Shown: positions 8,881-21,714, counted from the first letter of the stretch. The stretch: DNA of 64,000 nucleotides from Bradyrhizobium sp. 195 (GCF_023101665.1 NZ_CP082161.1:3100001-3164000), one strand, 5' to 3'. Numbers and translations: made by a program. Notes: generated from the sequence alone by a model not told the origin.

Positions 8881-9651
8881 TCAAAAATTCACCCGGTTCG
8901 AGATCGCGCCGTCCACGACGAGATTCGATCCCGTGGTGAACCCTGACACCGGGCTCGCCAAAAACACCGCCGCGTTCGCGATGTCCTGCGGCGTTGCCAT
9001 GCGTCCGGTCGGATTGCGCTTCATCGCGTCGTTGTAGCGCTCGGGCATGTTCTTCTCGATCATCTCCCAGACGCCGCCCTTGAAATAGACGGTGCCGGGC
9101 GAGACCACGTTGATGCGGATCTTCTTCTTTGCATGTTGTCGCGCGAGGCCCTTGGCCATGTGGATCAGCGCGGCCTTGATCGGACCGTAGGAACTGGCCG
9201 TGTCCGCTTGCGCCGCGGAGATCGACGAGATGATCACAAAGGCGGCATCGCCGCTGCTCTCGCCGCTGGCCTCGAGGAACGGACGGGCGGCATCGAACGC
9301 ATGCACGGCGCCGAGCACGTCGAGCTGGAAATTCTGCTGCCAGGATGCGGCGTCGTGGCCTTGCGCCATCGCGCCGGCATTGGAGAACAGCATGTCGATG
9401 CCGCCGAGCTCCTTTGCAGCATTCTCGATCCAGGCTTTCAGCGCCGCGCCCTCCGTGACGTCGACCGGGCTGCCGGTGGCGCGAACGCCGCTCGCCTTCA
9501 GCTCCGCGACCGTTGCCGCAACCTGATCGGCATTGCGCGCGCACACCGCAACATTGGTGCCTTCACCGGCCAGCGTCGCCGCAATCGCCCGCCCGATGCC
9601 GCGCGTGCCGCCGAGCACGATGGCGTTCTTTCCTTTGAGACCGAGATCCAT
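8881..9651 (-). CDS. SDR-family NAD(P)-dependent oxidoreductase
   Basis: A 256-residue short-chain dehydrogenase/reductase. The cofactor loop GGTRGIG is at 14-20, NAG at 91-93, and the catalytic Ser142/Ser143, Tyr155 and Lys159 follow (SSYGPIK). The C-terminus has the usual GSNLVVDGA. The start at 9651 follows AAAAAGGAGCC, a strong ribosome site; the frame is open further upstream, but that extension would run into a palindromic repeat. The substrate cannot be told from sequence. No close operon partner is visible. Confidence 0.88.
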   Translation of the reverse strand: MDLGLKGKNAIVLGGTRGIGRAIAATLAGEGTNVAVCARNADQVAATVAELKASGVRATGSPVDVTEGAALKAWIENAAKELGGIDMLFSNAGAMAQGHDAASWQQNFQLDVLGAVHAFDAARPFLEASGESSGDAAFVIISSISAAQADTASSYGPIKAALIHMAKGLARQHAKKKIRINVVSPGTVYFKGGVWEMIEKNMPERYNDAMKRNPTGRMATPQDIANAAVFLASPVSGFTTGSNLVVDGAISNRVNF

Positions 9652-9717
9652 TGTTTGGCTCCTTTTTGTGATGCAGAGAATGTAGCTGTTTCGGCAGGAA
9701 TGCTGAACTATACAATT

Positions 9718-9805
9718 CGTCATTGCGAGCATAGCGAAGCAATCCAGAAATGCATCTGCGGCAACGGTCTGGATTGCTTCGTCGCAAGGGCTCCTCGCAA
9801 TGACG
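9718..9805. repeat. Intergenic palindromic repeat, family B (CGTCATTGCGAG type)
   Basis: Perfect 12-bp inverted ends, CGTCATTGCGAG at 9718-9729 and CTCGCAATGACG at 9794-9805. An inner pair, AAGCAATCCAGA and TCTGGATTGCTT, also matches. A second copy lies at 59770-59856. Confidence 0.85.
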
Positions 9806-9817
9806 TGGAGGGAGTCC

Positions 9818-10105
9818 TCACTCCGGCGCCGCCCCCACCGGTGGGCCGCCGGGCGGGCGGTGCAGGAAGGTCAGCGAGACGTAGGCGCCGGCCCAGGAGC
9901 CGATCGCGGCGAAGGCGACATAGAAGGCGTTTTCGGTGTAGCTGATCACGGCGTAGGAGGAGAGCATGTACCAGACCGCGCTCCAGTTCGCGGCTGACAT
10001 GCGCTTGCGCGCGATCACGGCCGAGGTGAACATCACATAGACCGCGTCGGTGGCCGCCGTTGCAACGAACACGGCGCCTGCGGTGAGGGGATCGATGGCG
10101 GCCAT
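9818..10105 (-). CDS. Small membrane protein of unknown function
   Basis: A 95-residue protein with about three hydrophobic segments: residues 8-30, 40-58 and 62-80. The C-terminus is proline/glycine-rich. The start at 10105 is preceded by AAAGGATTGC, a reasonable ribosome site. It is divergent from the CoA-transferase gene, with 57 bp between the two starts. The fold resembles small hypothetical membrane proteins common in rhizobia, but I recognise no named family. Confidence 0.65.
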   Translation of the reverse strand: MAAIDPLTAGAVFVATAATDAVYVMFTSAVIARKRMSAANWSAVWYMLSSYAVISYTENAFYVAFAAIGSWAGAYVSLTFLHRPPGGPPVGAAPE

Positions 10106-10162
10106 TGCAATCCTTTCTGTGATCGTGGGATGGTCAGGAAAACTAAAGGGAGAGAAGCGGCC

Positions 10163-11575
10163 ATGCAAAGCCCCGCCGACATTCTCAAGGGCATCTGGAC
10201 CTCTGCAGGCGGTGACACCGCCGCCCTCGACCGCGTGCGGTTGACGGGCGAGGAGCCTCAAATCCCGTCCTCGTTTCGTGTCGCGGTCACCGGGCAGACG
10301 ACCATCGCCGCGGCGGGTCTCGCCGCCGCTGAAATCTGGCGACTGCGCAGTGGCGAGACGCAGCAAGTTTCCGTCGACATTTGCCACGCCGTCGCCGAAT
10401 GCCGCTCCGAGCGCTATTTGCGTCTCGATGACAAACCGCCGCCGCCGGCATGGGACGCCATCGCCGGCGTCTACAGGACCGGCGACAACCGCTTCGTTCG
10501 CTGCCACACCAACTTTCCGCATCACCGCGACGCCGTCTGCAGCGTGCTCGGCTGCGAGGCCGAGCGCGACAAGGTGCAGGCGGCGCTGATGCAATGGAAG
10601 GGAGAAGATTTCGAGACTGCGGCTTACGCGGCTGGCGGCGTCGTTGCCCTGATGCGGAGCTACGACGAATGGTCCGCATCGCCACAGGCGCGTGCGCTGG
10701 CGCAATTGCCGCTGATCTCCATCGAGAAGATCGGCGAAGCCCCGCCAAAGCCGTGGCCGCAGAGATCATCGAACAACGATCGTCCGCTCTCGGGACTTCG
10801 CGTGCTCGATCTCTCCCGCGTCATCGCAGGACCTGTCGCGGGCCGCACGCTTGCCGCGCATGGCGCGGATGTGCTGCTGGTGTCAGGGCCGGAGCTGCCC
10901 GCCATTGACTGGCTCACCATCGACACCGGCCGCGGCAAGCTCACCACCTTCATCGAGCTGAAGAGCGAGACGGGCAGGGCACGATTGCGCGAACTGCTAG
11001 AGGATGCCGACATCTTCTCGCAAGGCTATCGCCCGCGCGCGCTTGCCGCCCTCGGCTTCGCGCCGGAGGATGCAGCGAAGATCAATCCCGGCATTGTCTA
11101 TGTGACGCTGTCGGCCTATGGCCACACCGGCCCCTGGGCCGAGCGACGCGGCTTCGATTCCCTGGTGCAGACCACGACCGGATTCAATCACGCCGAGGGG
11201 CGCGCTGCCGGCCTCGATGGTCCCAAGGAATTGCCGGCGCAAATGCTCGACCACGCCACCGGCTATCTGATGGCGTTCGGCGCGATGATGGCCAGGGCGC
11301 GTCAGGCCCGCGACGGCGGCAGCTGGCACGTGCGCGTGTCGCTGGCGCAGACCGGGCGTTGGCTTTGGAATCTCGGCCGGCTCGACGGCGGATTGAATAC
11401 CCCGGATCTTACGGGGGAGGCCGTACATGCTGCATTCATCGAGAGCATGCCATCTGGCTTCGGCATGTTGAAGGCGGTGCGCCATTCGGCGCTGCTGTCG
11501 AACACGCCGGCGCAATGGAGTCGTCCGGCGATGCCGCTCGGCAGTCATCTGGCACAATGGCCGGCGCGAAGCTGA
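10163..11575 (+). CDS. CaiB/BaiF (class III) CoA-transferase
   Basis: A 470-residue class III CoA-transferase. The segment RVLDLSRVIAGPVAGRTLA and the later LSAYGHTGPW are hallmarks of the family, which moves CoA between carboxylic acids. The first about 190 residues form a less typical extension seen in some large members. The start at 10163 is preceded by AAAGGGAGAG. The frame also opens at 10130, but that start has no ribosome site. The substrate is unknown. Confidence 0.85.
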   Translation: MQSPADILKGIWTSAGGDTAALDRVRLTGEEPQIPSSFRVAVTGQTTIAAAGLAAAEIWRLRSGETQQVSVDICHAVAECRSERYLRLDDKPPPPAWDAIAGVYRTGDNRFVRCHTNFPHHRDAVCSVLGCEAERDKVQAALMQWKGEDFETAAYAAGGVVALMRSYDEWSASPQARALAQLPLISIEKIGEAPPKPWPQRSSNNDRPLSGLRVLDLSRVIAGPVAGRTLAAHGADVLLVSGPELPAIDWLTIDTGRGKLTTFIELKSETGRARLRELLEDADIFSQGYRPRALAALGFAPEDAAKINPGIVYVTLSAYGHTGPWAERRGFDSLVQTTTGFNHAEGRAAGLDGPKELPAQMLDHATGYLMAFGAMMARARQARDGGSWHVRVSLAQTGRWLWNLGRLDGGLNTPDLTGEAVHAAFIESMPSGFGMLKAVRHSALLSNTPAQWSRPAMPLGSHLAQWPARS

Positions 11576-11720
11576 CATGAAGCTGACACGTCGCAAAATT
11601 TTAATGCAAACCGAAAGGCGCCCAGCGTTTTTTAGGTTGTTTGAAATCGCAATTCGGCACTATTAGCGCGACCGATAAGGCAGGCGTCTGCCAAGATCGT
11701 CGCAGACACGACCGGGCTCC

Positions 11721-12965
11721 ATGGTAGTTGAAAATACCAAGCGATTGCAGGTGTTTACAAAACAACGGGTGATCACATCCGTAGTTTTACTAGCTCTTGT
11801 CGGCGCCGGTGCCTACGGCTCCCTCTCTTCGGGGGGCAAGGAAAAGAAACATTCCGAGATCTCCAGCCAGTCGCGCAGAAATGCGCAGAACTTCACGCCG
11901 ACACCGTCCGAATGGGCGACGCTGACGATCGAGCCGGTCAAGGCCAAGAGCTTCCGGGCCGAGTATGTCACCGAGGGCAAGGTCGCCGTCGACGAGGACC
12001 GTTCGACGCCGGTGTTCTCGCCCTATGCGGGCCGCGTCACCAAGCTGCTGGCCAAGCCGGGCGAGACGCTGACGCAGGGTCAACCGCTGTTCACGATCGA
12101 GGCCGCCGACACGGTGCAGGCCCAGAATGATTTCATCGCGGCGATGACCTCGCAGAACAAGGCGAAGTCGGCGCTCGAGCTTTCCGACATCCAGTTCAAG
12201 CGCGCCAAGGACCTCTATGAGGGCCATGCCATTCCGCTGAAGGATTATCAGCAGGCGGAAGCGACCCAGGTTCAGGCGCGCAACGACATGCGCTCCTCGG
12301 GGACCGCGCTCGAAGCCGCGCGCAACAAGCTGCGCATCCTTGGCTTCACCGACGAGACCATCAAAGCATTCCAGGACAAGGGCGTCATCGATCGGGAGAT
12401 CACGATCTATTCGCCGATCGCGGGCACGGTCGTGCAGCGCAAGATCGGCCCCGGCCAGTACGTCAATTCCGGCGCCAGCGATCCGGTCTTCGTGATCGGC
12501 GACCTCTCCACCGTCTGGCTCACCGCCTTCGTGCGCGAGAGCGATGCGGCCGCGGTGTGCATCGGCCAGGACATCACCGTCAACGTGATGGCACTGCCGG
12601 GCCGGCCGCTGACCGCCAGGATCAACTACGTCGCCGCCGCGATCGACCCCAGCACCCGCCGCCTGCTGGTCCGCGCCACCATCGACAACAAGGATGGCCT
12701 GCTCAAGCCGGAGATGTTCGCCAACGTCACGATCTACTCGGCCGGCGACCGCGCCGCGCCGGCGGTGCCGAAGCAGGCGTTGATCTATGAAGCCGACAAG
12801 GTCCGTATCTGGGTCGCGCGCGAGGACAAATCGGTCGAGCTGCGTCAGATCAAGATCGGCCTCATCAACGGCAATCTCGTCGAGGTCACCAGCAATCTGA
12901 AACCCGGCGAGCAGATCGTCACCAAAGGCAGCCTGTTCATCGACCGCGCGGCGTCCGGCAGCTGA
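11721..12965 (+). CDS. RND efflux periplasmic adaptor (CusB/CzcB type)
   Basis: A 414-residue membrane fusion protein. An N-terminal membrane anchor or signal (residues 18-36) is followed by a lipoyl/barrel-sandwich half (FSPYAGRVTKLLAKPGE), an alpha-hairpin (QNDFIAAMTSQNKAKSALE onward) and the second lipoyl half (IYSPIAGTVV). The C-terminal part has the usual MFP beta-barrel sequences. It lies 29 bp before the RND transporter gene and should link that pump to an outer-membrane channel. There is no HxxMH-type metal motif that I can see, so the substrate is open. Confidence 0.9.
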   Translation: MVVENTKRLQVFTKQRVITSVVLLALVGAGAYGSLSSGGKEKKHSEISSQSRRNAQNFTPTPSEWATLTIEPVKAKSFRAEYVTEGKVAVDEDRSTPVFSPYAGRVTKLLAKPGETLTQGQPLFTIEAADTVQAQNDFIAAMTSQNKAKSALELSDIQFKRAKDLYEGHAIPLKDYQQAEATQVQARNDMRSSGTALEAARNKLRILGFTDETIKAFQDKGVIDREITIYSPIAGTVVQRKIGPGQYVNSGASDPVFVIGDLSTVWLTAFVRESDAAAVCIGQDITVNVMALPGRPLTARINYVAAAIDPSTRRLLVRATIDNKDGLLKPEMFANVTIYSAGDRAAPAVPKQALIYEADKVRIWVAREDKSVELRQIKIGLINGNLVEVTSNLKPGEQIVTKGSLFIDRAASGS

Positions 12966-12994
12966 TCGACGACCCAAGAAAATTGAAGACCTGA

Positions 12995-16111
<3,117 letters not shown>

Positions 16112-16114
16112 CTA

Positions 16115-17077
16115 TTAGAACCCGTAGAGCCGCGCCGGGTTGTCGACCAGGATCTTCTTGCGCACGCTCGCGTCCGGCGCCCATACCGGAAGCTGATTGA
16201 GCAGGCGCCCGTCGTCGATCTGGTAGAGCGGCGCGATGTCGGTTGCCTTGCGTCCCTCGACGCGGCTCGAATCCGGATGCGGCCAGTCGGTGCCCCAGAC
16301 GATGCGATCCGGGTTGGCCGCGATCAGGGCCTGCGCGTACGGCACCATGTCCTGATAATCTGGCGCGAGCTTCGACGAACGGTAGGCGCCCGAAATCTTG
16401 ACATAGGCCTTGCCGGACTTCACCAGCGCGACGAGATCGGAGAAGCCCGGCTGCTCCACGCCGTGCGATGCTTCGAGGCCGCCGAAATGGTCGAACACGA
16501 CGGGCACCGGCGCGGTCTCGACGAGGTCCTTGATCGCCGAGATCATGGCAAGCGTGGTGTAGAGCTGCACGTGCCAGCCGCGCGCCTTCATGCGCTCGAC
16601 TGCGGCGGTGAAGCGCGGTCGTCCGACATTGGGGTCGTTGACGCCGCCGGTCGCGAGATTGAGGCGGGTGCCGCGGAAACCGTCCTGATGCATCGTGTCG
16701 AGCGCGCTCTCCGGCGTCTTGTCGTCGATCACGGCGACGCCGCGTGCAGTCGCGCCGCGGGCTTTCATGCCGAACAGGGTCGATGAATTGTCGGTGCCGT
16801 AAACGCTGGGGGTAACGATGACCACGCGTTCGACATGCAGCGCCTTGTGCAGTGCGGCCATCTCCTCCGGAGAGGCCGGCTCGGGCGTGTAGACGCGTCC
16901 AGCGAAGAACGGAAACTTTTCGGGATCGCCGTGGATATGGGTGTGGCAGTCGCAGGCGTGCGGCGGGACGTCGAAATTGACCGGTGTCGCAGGCTGCACG
17001 GCCCGGGCGTGGGCTCTGTTGGTCATGGCTACTCCGGCGGCGAGGGAGGCAAGCAGGACGCTGCGTCGGTTGAGCAC
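16115..17077 (-). CDS. Exported amidohydrolase-family protein (TIM-barrel)
   Basis: A 320-residue metal-dependent hydrolase of the amidohydrolase 2 type, like 2-pyrone-4,6-dicarboxylate lactonases. The metal motif His45-Thr-His47 lies in CDCHTHIHGD. Later signatures include VVFDHFGG and the aspartate of WGTDWPHP. An N-terminal twin-arginine-like signal (NRRSVLLASLAAG, then AHARA) points to export. Its stop lies three bases past the convergent RND gene. The substrate is unknown. Confidence 0.85.
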   Translation of the reverse strand: MLNRRSVLLASLAAGVAMTNRAHARAVQPATPVNFDVPPHACDCHTHIHGDPEKFPFFAGRVYTPEPASPEEMAALHKALHVERVVIVTPSVYGTDNSSTLFGMKARGATARGVAVIDDKTPESALDTMHQDGFRGTRLNLATGGVNDPNVGRPRFTAAVERMKARGWHVQLYTTLAMISAIKDLVETAPVPVVFDHFGGLEASHGVEQPGFSDLVALVKSGKAYVKISGAYRSSKLAPDYQDMVPYAQALIAANPDRIVWGTDWPHPDSSRVEGRKATDIAPLYQIDDGRLLNQLPVWAPDASVRKKILVDNPARLYGF

Positions 17078-17128
17078 GATTTCTCTCCCTGCTTTTGTTG
17101 TTTGGCAGTGGAGCCGGAAAGTATCACA

Positions 17129-17686
17129 TCAGCCAGGCAGCCGCTGTGCCTCGTTGCATAGCTGCTCGACAAGGTCGGCAAGCAGGCGTGAGCCGTCAAC
17201 GCGCACGACCGGGCAGGGCAGGCCCGCGAGCCACGCTTCATCTTTTGAGAGACTGCGGCCCTCTCGATCGCCGGCTTCGTAGTGTGAAGCCCATCCGACA
17301 AAGGCTTCGGTCTCCTCATGGCGCCAGCCGCCCGGCGCTACGGCATCTGCCCCGAAATGTGCAGCTTCGCGAGCACGCAGGCGCTGCATGCGAAGTTCGC
17401 GCGGTGTCGTCACGAAGACAACAAGATCAAATAACGGGACGAGCTCGTCGCCCCAGCCGGTGACGGTTCCACTCAGCACCCAGTCGAGACGCGGCAGGAA
17501 CATCTCGCGCATCAGGCGCAGGCGGTCGGCGGCCGGGCGCGTCGTCTGGTAGGGCGGCACGGTCGGCAGCCAGAAATAATCGTCGCTGTCGTGATGCGGC
17601 AGCGCAAGCCGGCCCGCCAGCGCGCGGCCGAGCGTCGTCACGCCGGAGCCGGAGGCGCCCATCAGGTGGATGCGGCGGCTTTTCAT
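17129..17686 (-). CDS. P-loop nucleotide-binding protein, adenylate-kinase-like
   Basis: A 185-residue P-loop NTPase-fold protein. The Walker A region is GASGSGVTT at residues 10-18; the usual lysine is replaced by valine, a departure shared by a family of small kinase-like proteins that read GASGSGTTT. The sequence HHDSDDYFW that follows fits a nucleotide or small-molecule kinase. It lies 18 bp after tolC on the same strand, so the two may be co-transcribed. Confidence 0.75.
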   Translation of the reverse strand: MKSRRIHLMGASGSGVTTLGRALAGRLALPHHDSDDYFWLPTVPPYQTTRPAADRLRLMREMFLPRLDWVLSGTVTGWGDELVPLFDLVVFVTTPRELRMQRLRAREAAHFGADAVAPGGWRHEETEAFVGWASHYEAGDREGRSLSKDEAWLAGLPCPVVRVDGSRLLADLVEQLCNEAQRLPG

Positions 17687-17704
17687 CGGCCAGAGGATTG
17701 AAAA

Positions 17705-19135
17705 CTACTGCCCCGACGGCGTGCGCAGGCCGTGCCAGGCATCGCGGACCTGGTGGTAGTGCACCTCGGGCAGGTAATCCGGCGTGTTCAGGCTCAGTGT
17801 CTTGACATCGAGATGGCCGGTGGCGCTGAGCAGCGTGTAGGAGGCGATGACGCGGTCGCGCAGCGCGCCGATCAGGCGGGCCTTGGCCTGGATCAAATCG
17901 GCCTGCGAGTTCAGCACGTCCACCGTCGTGCGCTGACCGCCGGCGGCCTCGCGCTGCACGCCCTGGAGGGCGACGGTCGCGGCTTTCACCTCGGACTCCG
18001 AAGCCGAGACCGTGATCTTGGCGCCCTCATTGGCAACCCAGGCGCTGACCGCCGCCGTGCGCGCCTGGTTGCGCACTTGGTCGAGTACGAGCCGGCTCTG
18101 CGCCGTGATCTCCTTGGCCTGCCGGGTCTGCGCCGCGGCCTGGCCGCCGTCGTAGATCGGCGCGGTGACGTTGGCGACGATCGAGGCCTGATCCTCGGCG
18201 AAGGTGCCGAGCGTCGGGTCGTTGTTGCGGCTCTTGCTGGCGCTGCCCTGGATGGTGGCGCTCGGCAGCAGCGCACCTTCGGCGATGCGGATGTTGGTGG
18301 AGGCGACATCGACGTCGAAGCTGGCGGCCATCACCGCCGGATGCTGGCGGATCGCCATCGTCATGGCGTCTTCGCGGCTCTTCGGCAGATAACGGTCGAC
18401 GACCTCGGCGGGCCGAAGCTGCGACGGTGAATTGCCGATCACTTGCGCATAGATCGCCTGGCTGACGGCAAGCGCGACTTCGGCGGCGTTGAGATCGGCA
18501 AGGCCGCGGTTGAGGCGCGCCTCGGCCTGCGCGCTGTCGGTCGGCGTGACATCGCCGGCGTTGAGACGGCGCTGGGTGACCGAGAGCGTCTCGCGCAGGA
18601 AGGCGACGTTGGAACGCTGCGCCTCGACCAGCGACTGGTTGGCGAGCACGTTGGTGTAGGCGGTCACCGCGTCGAGCAGGACGCCCTGGCCGACATTGCG
18701 CAACGCCTCACGGCCCGACTGCACCTGCAGTTCGGCCGCCCGCACGTTGTTGGCGGTGCGGAAGCCGTTGAACAGGGTCTGCGTCACGGTGACGCCGATG
18801 ATCCACGGCTTCAGGTTGCCGGTCTGGATCGTGTTGTCGGGCAGCAGATTGCGCACCGATTGCAGGCCGGCGCTGAGGCTCGCGACGATCTGCGGCCGGT
18901 AACCGGCAAGGGCCTGCGGCACGTTCTCATCCGTGGCGCGTTGGCGCGCGCGTTCGGCATTGAGCTGCGGATTGGTCTGGTAGGCTTTGGCCAGCGCCTC
19001 CGGCAGGGCTTCGGCCCAGGCGGCGGAGGGCAGCGCGCAACAGAGCGCCAGCGTGGTCCACGTCGCAAGCACAGGACCTACGCCCGATCGATGCCGCGTC
19101 ATCACGCGACCAGCTCTGGCGGTACGTCCAATCAT
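17705..19135 (-). CDS. tolC: TolC-family outer membrane channel protein
   Basis: A 476-residue outer-membrane efflux protein with a signal peptide ending in AWA before EALPEALAKAYQTNPQLNAE, the classic TolC opening. The paired repeats of coiled-coil and strand residues (LNAGDVTPTDSAQAEARL and GGQRTTVDVLNSQADLI) are present. An alternative start at 19102 (Met-Thr-Arg-His) gives a shorter signal. It would serve type I secretion or RND pumps, perhaps the one at 11.7-16.1 kb. Confidence 0.9.
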   Translation of the reverse strand: MIGRTARAGRVMTRHRSGVGPVLATWTTLALCCALPSAAWAEALPEALAKAYQTNPQLNAERARQRATDENVPQALAGYRPQIVASLSAGLQSVRNLLPDNTIQTGNLKPWIIGVTVTQTLFNGFRTANNVRAAELQVQSGREALRNVGQGVLLDAVTAYTNVLANQSLVEAQRSNVAFLRETLSVTQRRLNAGDVTPTDSAQAEARLNRGLADLNAAEVALAVSQAIYAQVIGNSPSQLRPAEVVDRYLPKSREDAMTMAIRQHPAVMAASFDVDVASTNIRIAEGALLPSATIQGSASKSRNNDPTLGTFAEDQASIVANVTAPIYDGGQAAAQTRQAKEITAQSRLVLDQVRNQARTAAVSAWVANEGAKITVSASESEVKAATVALQGVQREAAGGQRTTVDVLNSQADLIQAKARLIGALRDRVIASYTLLSATGHLDVKTLSLNTPDYLPEVHYHQVRDAWHGLRTPSGQ

Positions 19136-19322
19136 GTAATCCCGCTTAACCCGACTGTCCGCCCCCGCCGACGGTGGCCTCTTAACTGTTTAACCAGCCG
19201 AGGTCCCGCAGGCAAACTGCCGCGGGGAAAACCCCCATGTAATCCGTGCTTGTTGCAGCTTCGTCACAGGGGGATGCGGGAACGCGGCAGAGCCTTACAC
19301 CAGCCTGACCGTTCGCCGAACG

Positions 19323-20102
19323 TTACCGGTTCTTGTTCACCGGCTTGCGCTTCTCGATGAACGCTGCCATGCCCTCGGAGCGGTCCTCCAGCGCGAAGGT
19401 CGAGTGGAACAGGTTGCGCTCGACGCTCATGCCCTCGGCGAGCGTGGTCTCGAAGGCGCGGTTCACCGCTTCCTTGGCCATCGCGGTTGCGGGGCGCGAC
19501 ATCGACGCGATCTTCTCGGCTGCCGCCATCACTTCGTCCATCAACTTGTCAGCGGGAACAATGCGGCTGACGAGGCCTGAGCGCTCGGCTTCCGCCGCAT
19601 CCATCATGCGACCGGTGAGGCACAGGTCCATGGCCTTGGACTTGCCGATCGCGCGCGTCAGGCGCTGGGTGCCGCCGATGCCGGGAATCGTGCCGAGCGT
19701 GATCTCGGGCTGGCCGAACTTTGCGGTGTCGGCGGCGATGATGAAATCGCACATCATGGCGAGCTCGCAGCCGCCGCCGAGCGCATAACCGGCAACCGCC
19801 GCAATCGTCGGCTTGCGGCAGCGCGCGACGCGGTCGCCGCCGATCGCGGCAAAATCTTCGGAGAACATGTCGATGAAGCCCTTCGGCTGCATCTCCTTGA
19901 TGTCGGCGCCGGCGGCAAAGGCCTTCTCGCTGCCGGTCACTACGATGCAGCCGATGGTCTCATCGGCCTCGAGATCGTCGACGGCAGCTGCGATCTCGCG
20001 GAAGACTCCGAAGGAGAGCGCGTTGAGCAGCTTCGGCCGGTTCAGCTTGATGATGCCGACCGCACCGATGCTTTCGACGATGATGTGTTCGAACGTGCTC
20101 AT
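19323..20102 (-). CDS. Enoyl-CoA hydratase
   Basis: A 259-residue crotonase-fold enzyme that hydrates trans-2-enoyl-CoA in fatty-acid beta-oxidation. Both catalytic glutamates are in place, Glu113 ([11 protein letters not shown]) and Glu133 (GQPEITLG). The oxyanion-hole loop [11 protein letters not shown] is at 61-71. Length is normal for a monofunctional short-chain hydratase. It stands alone, with no beta-oxidation partner next to it. Confidence 0.93.
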   Translation of the reverse strand: MSTFEHIIVESIGAVGIIKLNRPKLLNALSFGVFREIAAAVDDLEADETIGCIVVTGSEKAFAAGADIKEMQPKGFIDMFSEDFAAIGGDRVARCRKPTIAAVAGYALGGGCELAMMCDFIIAADTAKFGQPEITLGTIPGIGGTQRLTRAIGKSKAMDLCLTGRMMDAAEAERSGLVSRIVPADKLMDEVMAAAEKIASMSRPATAMAKEAVNRAFETTLAEGMSVERNLFHSTFALEDRSEGMAAFIEKRKPVNKNR

Positions 20103-20212
20103 GCTCCACCCACGCTTTTGATTGGGCGTGCAATGTGCCCGTTGACGCGGTGGGCTTCAAGGGGGCCGGGGACGCAGGACGCGCGGGCCGCGCATCCTGC
20201 CGGAACCGGCAA

Positions 20213-20878
20213 TCAGGCCATGAACATGCGTGCGGCCGAGGCCAGGGTCAGCAGCGTCCCGACGCCGATGAAGATCTTGCCGATCAGGGAGCTCTGGTCC
20301 CAGGCCGAACTCTGCTGGCTGCTCGCCATCACCGGTGCCGGCCGGGGCTGCGCCTCGGTTGCGGCAATCACCGCCTTCTGCGCCGGCGGGTTGTCCTGTT
20401 GCACGGCGCGGTCGATGTCGTTGAGCTGATCGGGCGCGACAACTTGGCCCTCGGCAGCCGCGGCGTTGGTGTTGTCGGCCGCTGCCTGGACATTGCCGTT
20501 GGCGCGGTCCGTCATCGCAGAGGCGGCAGCCGCAGTCGGCGTATCGGCTGCGGCGAGCTGCGCATTGGCATTGGCGACCGCCGGCGGCATCTGGCTCGAG
20601 GCCGGCATGTCGTTGACGGCCTTGTTGTCGGCCTTCGGCTCCTCGGCCTTGGCCGGGGCGTCGTTCTTGTTGTCGGATTTCTGTGCCGTCTTGCTGCTAT
20701 TGGTGCGGCGCGATTCATGGCGCCGGTGCTTGCTCGGCTTGGCCGCGTCAGCCTGTTTGCCCGCGCTGTCCGAATTGCCGCTTGTGGCTTGGTCGGGCGC
20801 TGCCTGTGCAACGCCTCCGAACAGCACGAAAAGGCCGGCAAGAAGGATCAACGCCGAGCGCCCGCTGGCTTTCATCAT
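20213..20878 (-). CDS. Exported Ala/Pro-rich protein with C-terminal membrane segment, function unknown
   Basis: A 221-residue protein. A signal peptide spans residues 1-27 (LILLAGLFVLFGG, then AQA). A long low-complexity, charged and alanine-rich stretch follows, with a basic patch (KHRRHESRR). A hydrophobic segment near residues 200-220 (IGKIFIGVGTLLTLASA) may anchor the C-terminus in the membrane. I recognise no domain. It is divergent from the ecfF-osrA operon, 290 bp away. Confidence 0.7.
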   Translation of the reverse strand: MMKASGRSALILLAGLFVLFGGVAQAAPDQATSGNSDSAGKQADAAKPSKHRRHESRRTNSSKTAQKSDNKNDAPAKAEEPKADNKAVNDMPASSQMPPAVANANAQLAAADTPTAAAASAMTDRANGNVQAAADNTNAAAAEGQVVAPDQLNDIDRAVQQDNPPAQKAVIAATEAQPRPAPVMASSQQSSAWDQSSLIGKIFIGVGTLLTLASAARMFMA

Positions 20879-21123
20879 GTTGACGATCTCCCCAATTCCG
20901 CCCGTCCCGGGAACGAACAGAGACCCTGGGGCGTGACGACAGCGGGGCAGAAAAGGGGAATCTTCGCGCTACACCGGGCGAAAACGGGGCAAAGCGGGGC
21001 GACGCACCCGGCCGCCGGGTGCGGGGCGAGCCGAACGGTGTTATGAGCCGTCGCAGACGTTTCCGGCCGTATCGGTTGCGAGTTCCGGCGTTGATCACGA
21101 ATTCGTGATCTTGAGGCGCCCGC

Positions 21124-21148
21124 GTAACAAATTGAACGAACGGCCGAA
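21124..21148 (+). promoter_or_regulatory. Candidate EcfF/SigF-type autoregulatory promoter
   Basis: GTAAC at 21124-21128 and CGAA at 21145-21148 are separated by 16 bases, close to the GTAACC-N16-CGAA pattern I recall for SigF/EcfF-type sigma factors. It lies 20 bp before the ecfF start, so transcription would begin very near the gene. Confidence 0.4.
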
Positions 21149-21168
21149 TTGCATGGTGAGGGGCGCGC

Positions 21169-21714
21169 GTGCGCGGACGTGAGGACGAATGGACCGGCCT
21201 GATGCGGTCGGCCATGGCAGGCGATGATGCGGCGTATCATCGCCTGTTGAGGGCGGTCACGCCGGTGCTGCGCGCCGCGGCGAGGCGTGGCTTGGCGCGG
21301 GCCGGGCAACCTCCGGACCAGGCCGAGGATATCGTGCAGGAGATACTGTTGGCGGTGCACCTGAAGCGGCACACATGGGACAGCGAGGCCCGCTTTGCGC
21401 CCTGGCTGTTCGCGATCGGCCGCAACAAGCTGATCGATGCGCTCAGGCGACGCGGCAAACGCATCTTCGTCAACATTGACGATTTCGCCGAGACGCTCCC
21501 GGGCGAGGCGCCGCAGGAGACGGCCTCTGCGAGCGAGGTCGCAACCCAGCTCGGCACGCTGCCGCAGCGCCAGCGCGACGTGCTGCAGTCGATCGCGGTC
21601 GAGAGCGCCTCGATCAAGGACACGGCGGCGAAGTTTTCGATGAGCGAAGGCGCGGTGCGGGTCGCACTGCATCGCGGACTTGCGGCACTGACTGCCAAAC
21701 TGCGGGACCACTAG
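21169..21714 (+). CDS. ecfF: ECF sigma factor, EcfF/SigF type
   Basis: A 181-residue ECF sigma factor. Region 2 (DIVQEILLAVHLKRHTW, APWLFAIGRNKLIDALRRR) and region 4 (LPQRQRDVLQSIAVESASIKDTA, AVRVALHRGL) are both present. It begins with GTG preceded by GAGGGG. The next gene, two bases later, encodes a DUF1109 anti-sigma factor, the arrangement known for EcfF-OsrA of Bradyrhizobium and SigF-NrsF of Caulobacter, which respond to oxidants or metals and control genes for repair of oxidised methionine. The name rests on that pairing. Confidence 0.85.
   Translation: MRGREDEWTGLMRSAMAGDDAAYHRLLRAVTPVLRAAARRGLARAGQPPDQAEDIVQEILLAVHLKRHTWDSEARFAPWLFAIGRNKLIDALRRRGKRIFVNIDDFAETLPGEAPQETASASEVATQLGTLPQRQRDVLQSIAVESASIKDTAAKFSMSEGAVRVALHRGLAALTAKLRDH

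Noticed and set aside
19181..19200. TTAACTGTTTAACC before tolC as a CtrA box
   Set aside because: The half-sites are only four bases apart instead of seven.
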